Shown here: positions 8,794 through 18,353 of the stretch, one piece after another | Position numbering within the stretch: the first letter of the stretch is position 1 | How the letters are laid out: each line of letters opens with the position of its first letter | Source of the DNA: Enterococcus_E cecorum_C | Lineage (GTDB): Bacteria; Bacillota; Bacilli; Lactobacillales; Enterococcaceae | Assembly (NCBI RefSeq): GCF_052119425.1 | Contig: NZ_JBQKFH010000003.1 | Location: forward strand, 1-64,000 | Length of the DNA stretch: 64,000 nucleotides | Direction of reading: 5' to 3' | Made by a program: the position numbers and the translations under genes | Notes under the pieces: generated by a model | Told to the model about the DNA's origin: nothing | The model's input: the letters and a program-made list of their open reading frames with translations, nothing else | Databases searched by the model: none

Positions 8794-9672
8794 ATGGCAC
8801 AGAAATTTTTTAATTTATTTCCGCATGCAGATTATGCGCAGAAATTCTCATTCGCAATCGTTTATGCACTTTTAGCTGCGATTTCGATTAATTGTTTTTA
8901 TCAACCGGGGCATATTTATTCTAGTGGGATTACCGGGGTCGCACAGATTATTACGACTTTATCGGGTCATTATCTACCTTTTACCATTCCTGTATCGCTT
9001 GGATTACTTTTGTTAAATGTTCCTTTATTTTTGTTGGGCTGGTTTAAAATTGGTCATAAATTCACAATTTTTACTGGTATTACCGTTGTTTTGACCTCGT
9101 TATTTACACAATTACTACCAGAGGAAGTTTTGTCTAAAGATCCAATTATTTGTGCGATTTTTGGTGGTGCAGTCATGGGAGCTGGTATTGGTTATGCGCT
9201 TAGAAATGGCTTGTCTTCAGGCGGCTTGGACTTTATTAGTATTGCCATTCGTAAAAAGACCGGTAAATCAGTAGGATCTATTTCGATTTTCTTTAACGTA
9301 TGTATCATGTTCATTGCAGGTATTCTATTTGGTTGGGCCTATGCATTGTATTCAGCTTTAGCGATTTTTGTTTGTGGCAAGGTAACAGATGCAGTATTTA
9401 CCAAGCAAAAGAAAATGCAAGTCACCATTGTTACTCGTTTTCCAGATGAAGTAATAGAGCATATTCAAGAAAAAATGCGCCGTGGCATTACAATTATCCA
9501 CGAAGCAGAGGGCGCTTATCGTCATGAGAAACAAACCGTCTTGATTACGGTTGTGACACGTTATGAACTACCAATGTTAAGGTTGGCGATGAAAGAATCA
9601 GATCCTCATGCCTTCGTCAGTATTGCGGAAAACGTTCAGATTCTTGGACGATTTTATGAAGAAAAATTATAA
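8794..9672 (+). CDS. YitT family membrane protein (DUF161/DUF2179)
   Basis: 292 residues. About five or six hydrophobic segments (20-205) contain the conserved glycine-rich stretch RNGLSSGGLDFISI typical of the YitT/YczE family. A soluble C-terminal DUF2179 domain (about 215-285) follows. The biochemical role of the family is not established. A TATAAT at 8755-8760 and GAGAAGG before the ATG support an independent transcript. It ends at its own terminator and stands beside the first A/B repeat locus. Confidence 0.85.
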   Translation: MAQKFFNLFPHADYAQKFSFAIVYALLAAISINCFYQPGHIYSSGITGVAQIITTLSGHYLPFTIPVSLGLLLLNVPLFLLGWFKIGHKFTIFTGITVVLTSLFTQLLPEEVLSKDPIICAIFGGAVMGAGIGYALRNGLSSGGLDFISIAIRKKTGKSVGSISIFFNVCIMFIAGILFGWAYALYSALAIFVCGKVTDAVFTKQKKMQVTIVTRFPDEVIEHIQEKMRRGITIIHEAEGAYRHEKQTVLITVVTRYELPMLRLAMKESDPHAFVSIAENVQILGRFYEEKL

Positions 9673-9677
9673 AGACG

Positions 9678-9713
9678 AAAAAACAGTGCTAATAAAAAGT
9701 ACTGTTTTTTTTT
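9678..9713 (+). terminator. Intrinsic terminator after the yitT-like gene
   Basis: AAAAAACAGTGCT and AGTACTGTTTTTT form a hairpin that ends in nine T residues. Confidence 0.85.
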
Positions 9714-9726
9714 AATAAGGTTGTTA

Positions 9727-9835
9727 GGCAGCTCGGAAAGCCTCGAAGAAATTTTGTGCTTACCTACCACTACAAAAATCGGATGAAAGGAGATTTTTGC
9801 AAGTGGTAGGGCGAATTTCACAATGTCTAGCTGCC
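9727..9835. repeat. Inverted-repeat module A, copy 1
   Basis: The element is bounded by GGCAGCT and AGCTGCC. An inner hairpin pairs CAAAAATC with GATTTTTG and, outside it, CCACT with AGTGG, around the loop GGATGAAAGGA. The same design occurs at 28092, 30864 and 37398. Here it stands alone in front of a half copy of module B. Confidence 0.85.
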
Positions 9836-9850
9836 GAACACCGTCAATAA

Positions 9851-9897
9851 GGTTGTAAATCGACTTGGTCAGCTACGAGCGGATAAGGTCTGTCCAA
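9851..9897. repeat. Inverted-repeat module B, left half only
   Basis: It begins TGTAAATCGAC at 9854, like the full copy at 37258. It follows that copy as far as the segment GGATAAG-TCTGTCCA and then stops, so the right arm is missing. It is joined to module A by the linker AACACCGTCAATAAGG. Confidence 0.75.
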
Positions 9898-10075
9898 CAC
9901 TTTCTGAATGAAAAAATTTTTTTGAATAAAAGATAAAAAAATAGCGTATTATCCTTTATAATGGGACAGTAGGAATTAAGTTTTTCTATATTCATTGAAT
10001 TTTTCCATGCTTTTTTCAGACATTTATGGCATGATAGTATGGTGGGAAAGAAAATATTATTTAAGAAGGTTAATC

Positions 10076-11908
10076 ATGAATACAAAACATAGATATATTA
10101 CCGGTTTTGATGGGATTCGCACCATCGCCGTTTTAGGAGTTATATTTTACCATTTATTTCCGAATACAATTAAAGGGGGATATTTGGGCGTGCCAGTTTT
10201 CTTCGTGATTTCTGGCTATTTAATTGTTGATTTATTACGTCAAGAATGGGAAAGTAACCAAAAAATCCATTTAAAAGCCTTTTATTTTAGAAGAATTAAA
10301 CGACTGTATCCGGCTTTAATTGGTCTTCTAGTATTATGTGCTAGTTATATTACACTTTTTCAACGGAATTTATTGAATAATTTACGCGGTGTTGTTTTCA
10401 GTAGTTTATTGTATTTTAATAATTATTGGCAAATTGATAATAAATTGTCTTACTTCGACCGCTTCCATAATCCAGATCCATTTACCCATCTGTGGTCATT
10501 ATCCGTTGAAGCGCAAAACTATCTGGTCTTACCAATTTTGCTTGTTCTTTTTTATAAGCTTGGGAGGAAAAAAGACCGAGTAGCCGGCATTTTCTTACTT
10601 GGATCGTTAGCTTCGGCAATTTGGATGGCGATACAATTTAAACCTGGCGTCGATCCAACAGCGGTCTATGATGGTACTTTTTCCCGTTCCTTTTCCATGT
10701 GGTTGGGGGCTAGCTTAGCAATTTTTTGGCCAAGTAATCATTTACGCACAAGTATTTCTAAAAAGGCCGAAAAAATGTTAAATCGTGCTGGTTGGCTTGC
10801 GTTATTGGCAATTATTTTGAGCTTTTTCACTTTGAGTGCGCAGTCTAACTTTTTATATTATGGTGGTATGTATTTAGTTAGTATTTTTGCAGCGATACTT
10901 GTAGCTGTGACGGCTCATCCAGGTGCGGACTTCAATCGTTACCTTTCTAATCCACTATTTGATTACATTGGCAAACGAAGCTATGGGATTTATTTGTATC
11001 AGTTTCCAATTATGATTTTTTATGAAAGTGCCGTTAAAAATATTAATCAGCATTTATGGTTACATACATTGATTGAAATAGGATTAATATTAGTGATGAG
11101 TGAATTATCCTATCGCTTAATTGAAGTACCTTGTCGTCGCTATGACTACTCACAATTACCAGTTCGCTTCAAACAATGGGTGAAATTACCGGCCTATGCT
11201 TGGAAAAAAATGGTGTGTGTGCCGCTTGCAATTGTTTTTGCGGTTGCATTATTTGGCATTTTTACTGCTCCTGCTAATCAAAAAAACGACGCACAAAAAG
11301 CTTTTGAGGCGAATATCGCTAAGAATAAAAAAGCTGCTGATGCGACCAAAAATACAGATGGCACAACAGAAGTCATGCATGCGACCAATGAGATTGCGGA
11401 TAAGTATCATTTAACGGATACGCAGCTGCTAAAAGCGCAGCAAATGAACATCACGATGATTGGTGATTCAGTCATGTTAGCTACTGTGGAAGAGATGAAA
11501 GAGGTCTTCCCAAATGTGGTTTTAGATGCGGATATCGGTCGTCAACTATACACTGCAAAGAAAACAATCAATGAGTTGAAGAAGAAAAAATTATTGGCAG
11601 ATACGATTGTAATCGGTCTTGGCACAAATGGCGTTTACACGGAAGAAGATTTTCAAAATATGATGAAAGCGATTGGGTCTAAGCGTAAAGTTTATCTGGT
11701 TAATATCTATGTTCCGACTCAGCGTTGGCAAGGAGATGTGAATCGTTTTCTAGAATCAATGGCGCAAAAGTATAAAAATATCACACTAATCGATTGGTAT
11801 GATGAAGCTAAAGCGCATGAAGATTGGTTTGAAGAAGATGAAACGCATTTGAAAGATAATGGTCAAGTTGGCTATGTCGCTTTTATTGCACAGAATGTAT
11901 TGAAATAA
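10076..11908 (+). CDS. OatA-like acyltransferase (acyltransferase 3 plus SGNH domain)
   Basis: 610 residues. The first 380 or so form an acyltransferase-3 membrane domain with about ten helices and the motifs RIKRLYPALIG and SLSVEAQNYL. From about 430 comes an extracellular SGNH esterase-like domain with GDSVM near 462 and DETHL near the end. This is the build of peptidoglycan O-acetyltransferase OatA, which acetylates muramic acid and gives lysozyme resistance. Other surface polymers are possible acceptors. The frame is open from 9995, but AAGAAGG at 10063-10069 points to the ATG at 10076. Confidence 0.85.
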   Translation: MNTKHRYITGFDGIRTIAVLGVIFYHLFPNTIKGGYLGVPVFFVISGYLIVDLLRQEWESNQKIHLKAFYFRRIKRLYPALIGLLVLCASYITLFQRNLLNNLRGVVFSSLLYFNNYWQIDNKLSYFDRFHNPDPFTHLWSLSVEAQNYLVLPILLVLFYKLGRKKDRVAGIFLLGSLASAIWMAIQFKPGVDPTAVYDGTFSRSFSMWLGASLAIFWPSNHLRTSISKKAEKMLNRAGWLALLAIILSFFTLSAQSNFLYYGGMYLVSIFAAILVAVTAHPGADFNRYLSNPLFDYIGKRSYGIYLYQFPIMIFYESAVKNINQHLWLHTLIEIGLILVMSELSYRLIEVPCRRYDYSQLPVRFKQWVKLPAYAWKKMVCVPLAIVFAVALFGIFTAPANQKNDAQKAFEANIAKNKKAADATKNTDGTTEVMHATNEIADKYHLTDTQLLKAQQMNITMIGDSVMLATVEEMKEVFPNVVLDADIGRQLYTAKKTINELKKKKLLADTIVIGLGTNGVYTEEDFQNMMKAIGSKRKVYLVNIYVPTQRWQGDVNRFLESMAQKYKNITLIDWYDEAKAHEDWFEEDETHLKDNGQVGYVAFIAQNVLK

Positions 11909-11913
11909 AAATT

Positions 11914-11953
11914 ACGAGTAGTTCACTTTTGCAGCGGAACTACTCGTTTTTTT
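11914..11953. terminator. Terminator shared by convergent genes
   Basis: ACGAGTAGTTC (11914-11924) pairs perfectly with GAACTACTCGT (11937-11947), followed by T7 on the plus strand. The hxlB-like remnant ends against it on the minus strand. Confidence 0.85.
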
Positions 11954-12487
11954 ACTCAATATTCACATGTGCTTGTAAAATTTCATCATTGGTGGCTGAC
12001 TGCTGTCTAGAGAGCATTAAGCACAAGACATCTAGCGTAATATGCAGTGTTTGATCAAATAGACTAGAAAGCAATTGGATAGAAGCTATTCCTGACCTTG
12101 TTTTTGTAGCACCTGGAATAATAACCATCTCATCAGCAAATTGTGCGAGGGCTGCTTGACTATCACTCGTAAATACAAGCAAAGTCAAGCCTTTTTCTTG
12201 CGCACTTTTGCATCCATCAGCACGCCTTTTGTTGTTCCTGAACTAGAAATGGCAATAAATAAATCCCCTTCTTGCACACTGGGCATAATTGTTTCGCCTA
12301 ATACATAGACTTCATAACCTAAGTGCATCAATCGCATTGCAAAACTTTTTGCCTGAAAGCCACTTCGTCCAGCGCCTCTGACAAAAATCCGCCGTTGCTT
12401 TGTAAATAGTGGTAAGATCTTTTGTAATTGTTGTTCATCGACTTTAGCCATCGCTTGACTAATTTCAATCATTACTTCTTGTATCAT
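11952..12487 (-). pseudogene. hxlB: 6-phospho-3-hexuloisomerase-like gene split by a frameshift
   Basis: Two overlapping frames encode the two halves of one SIS-domain hexuloisomerase of about 178 residues. The first part (12185-12487, 100 residues) contains RGAGRSGFQAKSFAMRL and ISSSGTTKGVLMDAKV and stops at TGA. The second (11952-12188) continues TLLVFTSDSQAALAQFADEM and IIPGATKTRSG, where the intact family continues. Moving back one base at AAG-AAA-AAG-GC restores KKKGLTLLVF. The cause could be a mutation, a sequencing slip in the A-run, or true -1 frameshifting. Intact HxlB interconverts 3-hexulose-6-phosphate and fructose-6-phosphate. No hxlA is nearby. Confidence 0.75.
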
Positions 12488-12497
12488 TTTTTACCTC

Positions 12498-13337
12498 TCA
12501 GTGATAAACCTTGACAAAATAATCCATCCAATATGGAATTTTTTGAATTAATTGACTCGGCAAAACCACATAACTTTCTTGCGCAATTTTATCGGCAATA
12601 AAACTATGTAGGTAAACCGCGGCTAAAATGGCTTTTTCTTTATCCGTAAATTGGGCTAAAAAGCTACCAATCATACCAGCTAAAGAATCTCCCATTCCTC
12701 CTGTAGCCATACCAGGATTTCCCAATGGATTAATAAATTGGGTTTGATTCGCCAAATAAATTTGGGTTTGATGACTCTTTAAGACGACATTTGTTTGTAA
12801 TTTTTGTTGGACAGCTAAATTTTTTTCAAATGTTTGATCTTTAATTGCGATTTGCGAAACACGTTGCCACTCCATTTGATGCGGCGTTAAAACTACTTTT
12901 TTGGGATATTGAAAGTCCATGGGAAACTCCGCCATTATCGAAAGAGCCGAACCATCAATTACCAACCACTGATTTTCTTTTTGGTTTTGAATGACTTGTT
13001 GCAAGATTGTCCGACATTGTGGGTCATCTCCAAGACCAGGACCAATAACAATCACATCAGCCGTTTGACAAACCCGATCAACTTCTACTAAATTTTGCCA
13101 ATCCACAATCATCGCCTCTGGTGTACGTGCATGGATAGCAGGACGGTTTTCTTTATCACAAATTGTAGTAGTAAGCCCAGTGCCTGAATATACACAAGCC
13201 TCGGTAGCTAAAATAATCGCGCCACCATACCTTAGATTCCCTCCAATACAACAAACTCGACCAAAATTCCCCTTATGGCTGATTAAAGGTCGGCGAGCAA
13301 TTGTACTTAGAATCGTTTCGTCTAACGCTGTTAACAT
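12498..13337 (-). CDS. nnrD: ADP-dependent NAD(P)H-hydrate dehydratase
   Basis: 279 residues of the YjeF C-terminal, ribokinase-like family, which dehydrates damaged NAD(P)HX back to NAD(P)H. Visible marks are VIGPGLGDD near 97, VLTPHQMEW near 150, and the nucleotide/catalytic segment NPGMATGGMGDSLAGMIG near 207. The epimerase half (NnrE) is not fused, as is usual in Lactobacillales. GAGGTGA precedes the ATG. It ends ten bases before the hxlB-like frame and is probably co-transcribed with it. Confidence 0.9.
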   Translation of the reverse strand: MLTALDETILSTIARRPLISHKGNFGRVCCIGGNLRYGGAIILATEACVYSGTGLTTTICDKENRPAIHARTPEAMIVDWQNLVEVDRVCQTADVIVIGPGLGDDPQCRTILQQVIQNQKENQWLVIDGSALSIMAEFPMDFQYPKKVVLTPHQMEWQRVSQIAIKDQTFEKNLAVQQKLQTNVVLKSHQTQIYLANQTQFINPLGNPGMATGGMGDSLAGMIGSFLAQFTDKEKAILAAVYLHSFIADKIAQESYVVLPSQLIQKIPYWMDYFVKVYH

Positions 13338-13497
13338 CTAGGTCACCTCGATGAAATTTAGTTATTACGAGTAAATTATAACATAAATAATAAATAACAA
13401 CATGTATAATACAGCGATTCAATAATTTACTTTTGTATCTTTTCTCTAATAGTGTTATCATGGTAAGGTGAATAAAACTTTAGGAGGTCGTAAATCT

Positions 13498-14910
13498 ATG
13501 ACTATCGATTGGAAAAAAGAAGTCGAATCACGTAAAGATGACTTATTAAACGACTTAGTTGAGTTATTAAAAGTCAAAAGTGAACGTGAAGACGACAAAA
13601 AAAGTGAAGATGCACCTTTTGGACCAGGACCTAAAGCTGCTTTACTACATATGTTAGGCTATGGTGAACGCGATGGCTTTACAGTAAAAAATGTAGATAA
13701 TTATGCCGGTCATATTGAATACGGTGAAGGTGACGAAACACTTGGTATCTTCTGCCATATGGACGTGGTACCGGCTGGCGATGGTTGGGATACAGATCCA
13801 TATGTACCCGTCATTAAAGATAATCGCATTTACGCTCGTGGTTCTTCAGATGATAAAGGACCTAGTATCGCTGCTTACTATGCTTTAAAAATTATCCGTG
13901 ATTTAAACTTACCAATTTCTAAAAAAATCCGCTTTGTTGTGGGTTCAGATGAAGAAAGTGGTTGGGGCGATATGGATTATTACTTCCAACATGAAGAAAA
14001 ACCTGATTTTGGTTTCTCTCCTGATGCGGAATTCCCAATTATCAATGGTGAAAAAGGAAATGTTTCTTTACGTTTACACTTTAGTTCAACTAATACAGGA
14101 GCTGTTCGTTTAGATAGTTTTAAAGCTGGTTTACGTGAAAATATGGTGCCAGGAAAAGCAAGTGCAAAAGTGACATTCACCGATGAATTACAAGCAAAAA
14201 CAATTTCAGATAGCTTTAATTATTACTTAACTAGCCGTCCAGTTTCTGGTGAAGCAAAAGTCGATGGTAATGTCGTTACTTTTGAAGTAGTTGGTAAATC
14301 TGCACATGGAGCTAGCCCACATCTAGGTGTAAATGCTGGTACTTATTTAGCAGCCTTCTTAAGTAGCTATGAATTTGCTGGCGGTGCAAAAGACTTCTTA
14401 TCAACTATCGAACAATATATCCATGAAGATGTTTATGGTGAAAAATTTGATATTGCCCACGAAGATGAAAAAATGGGTAAATTAACAATGAATGCTGGTT
14501 TATTTAGCTTTGAAGCAGATGGCGAAGATGCTTATGTGAACTTGAACTTCCGCTATCCTAAAGGCACTTCTGCTACTTTATTAACAGCCGGTATGATGGC
14601 AAAAATTGGCGCAAATAAAGTAAAAATTGAAGAACGCCCACATCACATGAAACCACACTATGTTCCAGCCGATGATCCATTGGTAGCAACTTTATTAGCT
14701 GTTTATGAAGAACATACTGGTCAAAAAGGTGAAGAACAAATCATTGGTGGGGGTACATTCGGCCGTCTATTAGAACGCGGTGTTGCCTATGGTGCGATGT
14801 TCCCAGATTATATCGATACCATGCACCAAGCTAATGAATTTATGGACTTAGATGACTTATTCAATGCTACAGCAATCTATGCTGATGCCATTTATCGTTT
14901 GGCGAAATAA
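13498..14910 (+). CDS. pepV: PepV dipeptidase (M20 family)
   Basis: 470 residues, the PepV length, for a cytoplasmic zinc dipeptidase that cleaves dipeptides taken up by the cell. The metal-binding motifs are clear: GIFCHMDVVPAGDGW near 80, the bridging aspartate in RGSSDDKGPS near 112, and GSDEESGWGD near 145. IIGGGTFGR and DTMHQANEF are near the end. The frame is open from 13468, but AGGAGGT at 13482-13488 selects the ATG at 13498. It is a single gene between its own promoter region and a strong terminator. Confidence 0.95.
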   Translation: MTIDWKKEVESRKDDLLNDLVELLKVKSEREDDKKSEDAPFGPGPKAALLHMLGYGERDGFTVKNVDNYAGHIEYGEGDETLGIFCHMDVVPAGDGWDTDPYVPVIKDNRIYARGSSDDKGPSIAAYYALKIIRDLNLPISKKIRFVVGSDEESGWGDMDYYFQHEEKPDFGFSPDAEFPIINGEKGNVSLRLHFSSTNTGAVRLDSFKAGLRENMVPGKASAKVTFTDELQAKTISDSFNYYLTSRPVSGEAKVDGNVVTFEVVGKSAHGASPHLGVNAGTYLAAFLSSYEFAGGAKDFLSTIEQYIHEDVYGEKFDIAHEDEKMGKLTMNAGLFSFEADGEDAYVNLNFRYPKGTSATLLTAGMMAKIGANKVKIEERPHHMKPHYVPADDPLVATLLAVYEEHTGQKGEEQIIGGGTFGRLLERGVAYGAMFPDYIDTMHQANEFMDLDDLFNATAIYADAIYRLAK

Positions 14911-14956
14911 AGTTTGTCTATAATAAGCATAATATTATTATAAAATTAATACATTT

Positions 14957-15003
14957 AGTGATAGCAAATAGGAATTAAAAACCTATTTGCTATCACTATT
15001 TTT
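14957..15003 (+). terminator. Strong terminator after pepV
   Basis: AGTGATAGCAAATAGG pairs with CCTATTTGCTATCACT around an A-rich loop, followed by ATTTTT. The stem is about 16 bp without mismatches. Confidence 0.88.
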
Positions 15004-15092
15004 ATGAAAAAATGATATTTTTGTGATTTGCAGATGAGAAATATTTCATGTAGTATAGAAATTGTATATAAAAATTCAAAGGTGGCGTTATT

Positions 15093-17834
15093 GTGGAACT
15101 CAAAGAATTGCTGTATCAAGAAGTTCAAACGTTGACTAATGTAGAGGATATCTATCAAAATTCTATTACAGCAGATTATTTAGCAAAAAGATTTTCAGCT
15201 AAAAGAAATACAATTAGTCACTATTTAAATCAATTGGTTAAAGAAAATCTCGTAATTAAAATCAATACGAGACCAGTGCTCTTTTTTGAAGCCTCGAAAT
15301 TACGCAATTATGCAAATACGGAATTATTGTTAGAGTATGCTTCTTTGGATGAACTTCAGGCAGCGCTTCATTCAAAGAAAAATGTTTTTGATGAAATTAT
15401 TGGTTCAAAGCAGTCATTATATGGTCAAATTCGGCAATTAAAGGCAGCCGCTCGTTATCCGGGATTAGGCTTACCAGTACTTTTGACAGGTCCCACAGGG
15501 GTAGGGAAAAGTTTTTTAGCTCAAAAATATTATGAGTATTGTGTTTCCAAGGGTTATGTTTCCTGTGATAAGCGCTTTATTCAATTTAACTGTGCGGAAT
15601 ATGCGGACAATCCAGAATTATTATCCAGTATTTTATTTGGTTATAAAAAAGGTGCATTTACAGGGGCTGATGCAGATAAACCTGGATTGTTTGATGAGGC
15701 AGATGGTGGGGTATTATTCCTTGATGAAATTCACCGATTAAATGCCAAAGGACAAGAAAAATTGTTCAGTTTTCTCGATAACCAGTTAATTATGCCCCTT
15801 GGAGAAACAAAAGAGGCCCATCCGGTAAAAGTGAGATTTATTTGTGCGACAACAGAAGATTTGACGAGTAATTTTTTGGCCACATTTATGCGCAGAATTC
15901 CGGTTCAAATTGAGATTCCGGCTTTAAATGAACGAACAGCTCTGGAGCGAGAAAGTCTAATCATGAAATTTTATCGCGATGAATCTATTAAGATTGAACA
16001 AGAGCTTTATGTTAGTCAGCAGGTGCTTCATTTCTTAACCATGCGCCATTATTCAAGTAATGTTGGTCAATTAAAGAATGCAATCACACTTTCTGTTGCT
16101 AATGCGCTTGGACATATAAAGGATGAAAAAATTTATATTCGACTTTCTGATTTACCTAGTCATATTTTACAGACGAATGATTTAATCGATGTGAAAGCCT
16201 TTAGTCAGATAAACAGTGATTTTGTGGCGATTTCACCGCAAAAACCAATCAGTACTCTTGAAAATACTAACGACCTGTTAAACTCTCCTATTTATTCTAT
16301 GTTTCAAAAATTTATTGAGTTGTCTGAGAAAATGGATAGCGAGGAGAAATTTAAACGAGCTTGTATGACAGAGCTTGAATTATTATGTGATGCACTGATC
16401 TATCGTAAAAGAATTAAACGTGGAGGAATTCCTTTAAGTTTTTTGAAAAATATGATTCATTCGGAAGTGACGAGCTTAGAAGCGAATTACGGTGTGAAAT
16501 TTGATGGCAATATGGTGAATGTCTTAAGTTACTATTTCTACTATAAACAATTTGAAACCAGTGATTTTTCTACTTATCAAAGGAATATCTTCAAAAACAT
16601 GATTCATATGTTTCATATTGATGAGCCAAATGTTTCCGAGGTTATTAGTATTTTTTTACGATCGATTGCTAGAAATTTGAACTATGTCAATGATGAAGTG
16701 GATCAACTGTTTTTACATATCTATCTAAAAATTACTCGTTATGATTATCGGGTCCGTCCGATTCGTGCGCTTATTTTATCACATGGCTATTCGACTGCAA
16801 GTAGTATGGCAGATGTAGTGAATAAAATGATGAATGAAAAGATTGTCGATGCTTTTGATATGCCTTTAGATATTGGAGTTGATGATATTGGTAAAGAGCT
16901 AACTGATTACATCAATCAATATTATATTAGTGACGGTTTACTATTGATGGTGGATATGGGATCTTTAGAAGGGGTTTCAAAGTATATTTCAGGTTATGTT
17001 GATTTTCCAATTGGGATTATTAATCATGTTTCGACACAAATGGCCTTACATGTGGCAAATGAAATTAAACAGAACAAATCCATTGATGAAATACTGGCCA
17101 ATGTCAAACAAGAAATCCACTATCAATCACAAATTATTTATCCAAAAGAAATTAAAAAGAATTTGATTATTACTTGCTGTCATACTGGCATAGGAACCGC
17201 TAATCAAATTCGTACTTTATTGACAGAAAGTATGCCTGCAGAAGTTGAGGTATTGGTTAAAGCTTATGATTACCGTCAGTTGTTAAATCATGAACAAGTA
17301 GATGTATTACGTAAAACATTTAATATTTTGGCGATTATCGGGACTTCAGATCCACATATTTCAGGGGTTACCTATATTGCTTTAGAGGATTTAATTTCTG
17401 GACGTAAAATTCAGGTATTAGAACAAATACTTGCGACTATTGAAAAAGGCATGTATATGGATGAATTAAATGAGTCTTTACTTCATAACTTTTCTATTGA
17501 ACGGGTGCTAAATTCTTTAACAATATTAGATGCGCATACAGTAATGAATCATATAGATATGATGATGCGCAAATTTGAAGAATTAAGTCATACGAAATTA
17601 ACGAATCAACATAAAATGGCTTTATATATTCATGTTAGTTGCTTAATAGAGCGGTTAATTCGTCGTGAGCCTATTGATTCTTATGACTTTGCTGGACAGG
17701 TTGAAGATGTTCGTCACACTAAGAGATATATTTGGCTGAAAAATACGCTTAGTGTCATGGAAGAGAGCTATAGTGTCAAAATACCGGATTCTGAGGTGGG
17801 ATATATTTATGATATTATTGCCAGTGATTATTGA
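15093..17834 (+). CDS. LevR/GfrR-type sigma-54-dependent PTS-controlled activator
   Basis: A 913-residue activator with the LevR layout. The domains in order are an N-terminal winged helix (about 15-65), an AAA+ sigma-54 interaction domain (Walker A GPTGVGKS near 133, GAFTGA loop near 187, Walker B GGVLFLDEIHR), PRD1 (about 450-560), an EIIA-Man-like domain with histidine in LILSHGYST near 565, an EIIB-Gat-like domain with cysteine in ITCCHTGIGTA near 696, and PRD2 with histidine in YIHVSCLIERL near 848. The GAFTGA loop is intact, so it can act on RpoN-RNA polymerase. It starts at GTG after AAAGGTGG. It should activate the PTS operon just downstream through the -24/-12 promoter there, under control by PTS phosphorylation. 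Confidence 0.93.
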   Translation: MELKELLYQEVQTLTNVEDIYQNSITADYLAKRFSAKRNTISHYLNQLVKENLVIKINTRPVLFFEASKLRNYANTELLLEYASLDELQAALHSKKNVFDEIIGSKQSLYGQIRQLKAAARYPGLGLPVLLTGPTGVGKSFLAQKYYEYCVSKGYVSCDKRFIQFNCAEYADNPELLSSILFGYKKGAFTGADADKPGLFDEADGGVLFLDEIHRLNAKGQEKLFSFLDNQLIMPLGETKEAHPVKVRFICATTEDLTSNFLATFMRRIPVQIEIPALNERTALERESLIMKFYRDESIKIEQELYVSQQVLHFLTMRHYSSNVGQLKNAITLSVANALGHIKDEKIYIRLSDLPSHILQTNDLIDVKAFSQINSDFVAISPQKPISTLENTNDLLNSPIYSMFQKFIELSEKMDSEEKFKRACMTELELLCDALIYRKRIKRGGIPLSFLKNMIHSEVTSLEANYGVKFDGNMVNVLSYYFYYKQFETSDFSTYQRNIFKNMIHMFHIDEPNVSEVISIFLRSIARNLNYVNDEVDQLFLHIYLKITRYDYRVRPIRALILSHGYSTASSMADVVNKMMNEKIVDAFDMPLDIGVDDIGKELTDYINQYYISDGLLLMVDMGSLEGVSKYISGYVDFPIGIINHVSTQMALHVANEIKQNKSIDEILANVKQEIHYQSQIIYPKEIKKNLIITCCHTGIGTANQIRTLLTESMPAEVEVLVKAYDYRQLLNHEQVDVLRKTFNILAIIGTSDPHISGVTYIALEDLISGRKIQVLEQILATIEKGMYMDELNESLLHNFSIERVLNSLTILDAHTVMNHIDMMMRKFEELSHTKLTNQHKMALYIHVSCLIERLIRREPIDSYDFAGQVEDVRHTKRYIWLKNTLSVMEESYSVKIPDSEVGYIYDIIASDY

Positions 17835-17873
17835 TTTACAAGGCTTTTTATTGAAAAAATGAAATAAAACATC

Positions 17874-17904
17874 AAGCGTGCTAATTTTTGGCACGCTTTT
17901 TGCT
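17874..17904 (+). promoter_or_regulatory. Sigma-54 (-24/-12) promoter overlapping a terminator hairpin
   Basis: TTGGCACG (17888-17895), four bases, TTGCT (17900-17904) is a perfect RpoN promoter, with GG and GC exactly twelve bases apart. The same bases form the right arm of a hairpin, AAGCGTGC (17874-17881) with GCACGCTT (17891-17898), followed by T. It would terminate the regulator's transcript. The PTS operon starts 33 bases downstream. Confidence 0.92.
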
Positions 17905-17936
17905 TATATTAAGGTGTGAGGAAGGAGGAATGAAAA

Positions 17937-18353
17937 ATGAAGATGATATTAGCCAGTCATGGAAAGCTTGCAACAGGCATGAAAGATACTATAGAAATGA
18001 TTGTTGGTAAAAATGAAAATATATATGCTTTTGCAGCTTATTCAGATGGTAGCGAAACAAAATTTTTGGAAGATATCCGAGCACTTATTAATGAAAATCA
18101 AGAAGAGCAAATTGTTATTGCAACCGATCTTTTAGGTGGTTCTGTCAATAATGAAATGATTCAATTATTAAAGCAGTATCCTCAAGTTTATTTAATTAGC
18201 GGAATGAATTTACCAGTAATTATTACGCTTGCTACAGCTGTCTTGCCATTGACTCCAGCGATGATAGAAGAGGCTATATCAATGGGTAAAGAAGGAGTAG
18301 TTTATGTCAACCAATTAATGAAAGAAAATAATGAAGAGGAGGATTTACTATGA
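17937..18353 (+). CDS. PTS mannose-family EIIA component (Gfr-type)
   Basis: 138 residues of the EIIA-Man fold. The phosphorylated histidine is in MILASHGKLATGM at the N-terminus (His9), and the segment IATDLLGGSVNNEM is typical of the family. It takes phosphate from HPr and passes it to EIIB. First gene of the sigma-54-driven operon, with GGAGGAATGAAA just before its ATG. Its stop overlaps the EIIB start as ATGA. The sugar is inferred as a fructoselysine or glucoselysine from the deglycase genes downstream. Confidence 0.9.
   Translation: MKMILASHGKLATGMKDTIEMIVGKNENIYAFAAYSDGSETKFLEDIRALINENQEEQIVIATDLLGGSVNNEMIQLLKQYPQVYLISGMNLPVIITLATAVLPLTPAMIEEAISMGKEGVVYVNQLMKENNEEEDLL

Larger units (their letters stand above)
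9673..10075. other. Intergenic region holding repeats and a promoter region
   Basis: The 400 bases between the yitT-like gene and the acyltransferase hold a terminator, module A, half of module B and an AT-rich stretch with TATAAT at 9957-9962. I see no coding frame with a ribosome-binding site. Confidence 0.7.

Noticed and set aside
11952..12188. A separate 78-residue gene starting at TTG.
   Set aside because: Its sequence is the C-terminal half of the same hexuloisomerase encoded just upstream, so it is treated as part of one broken or frameshifted gene.
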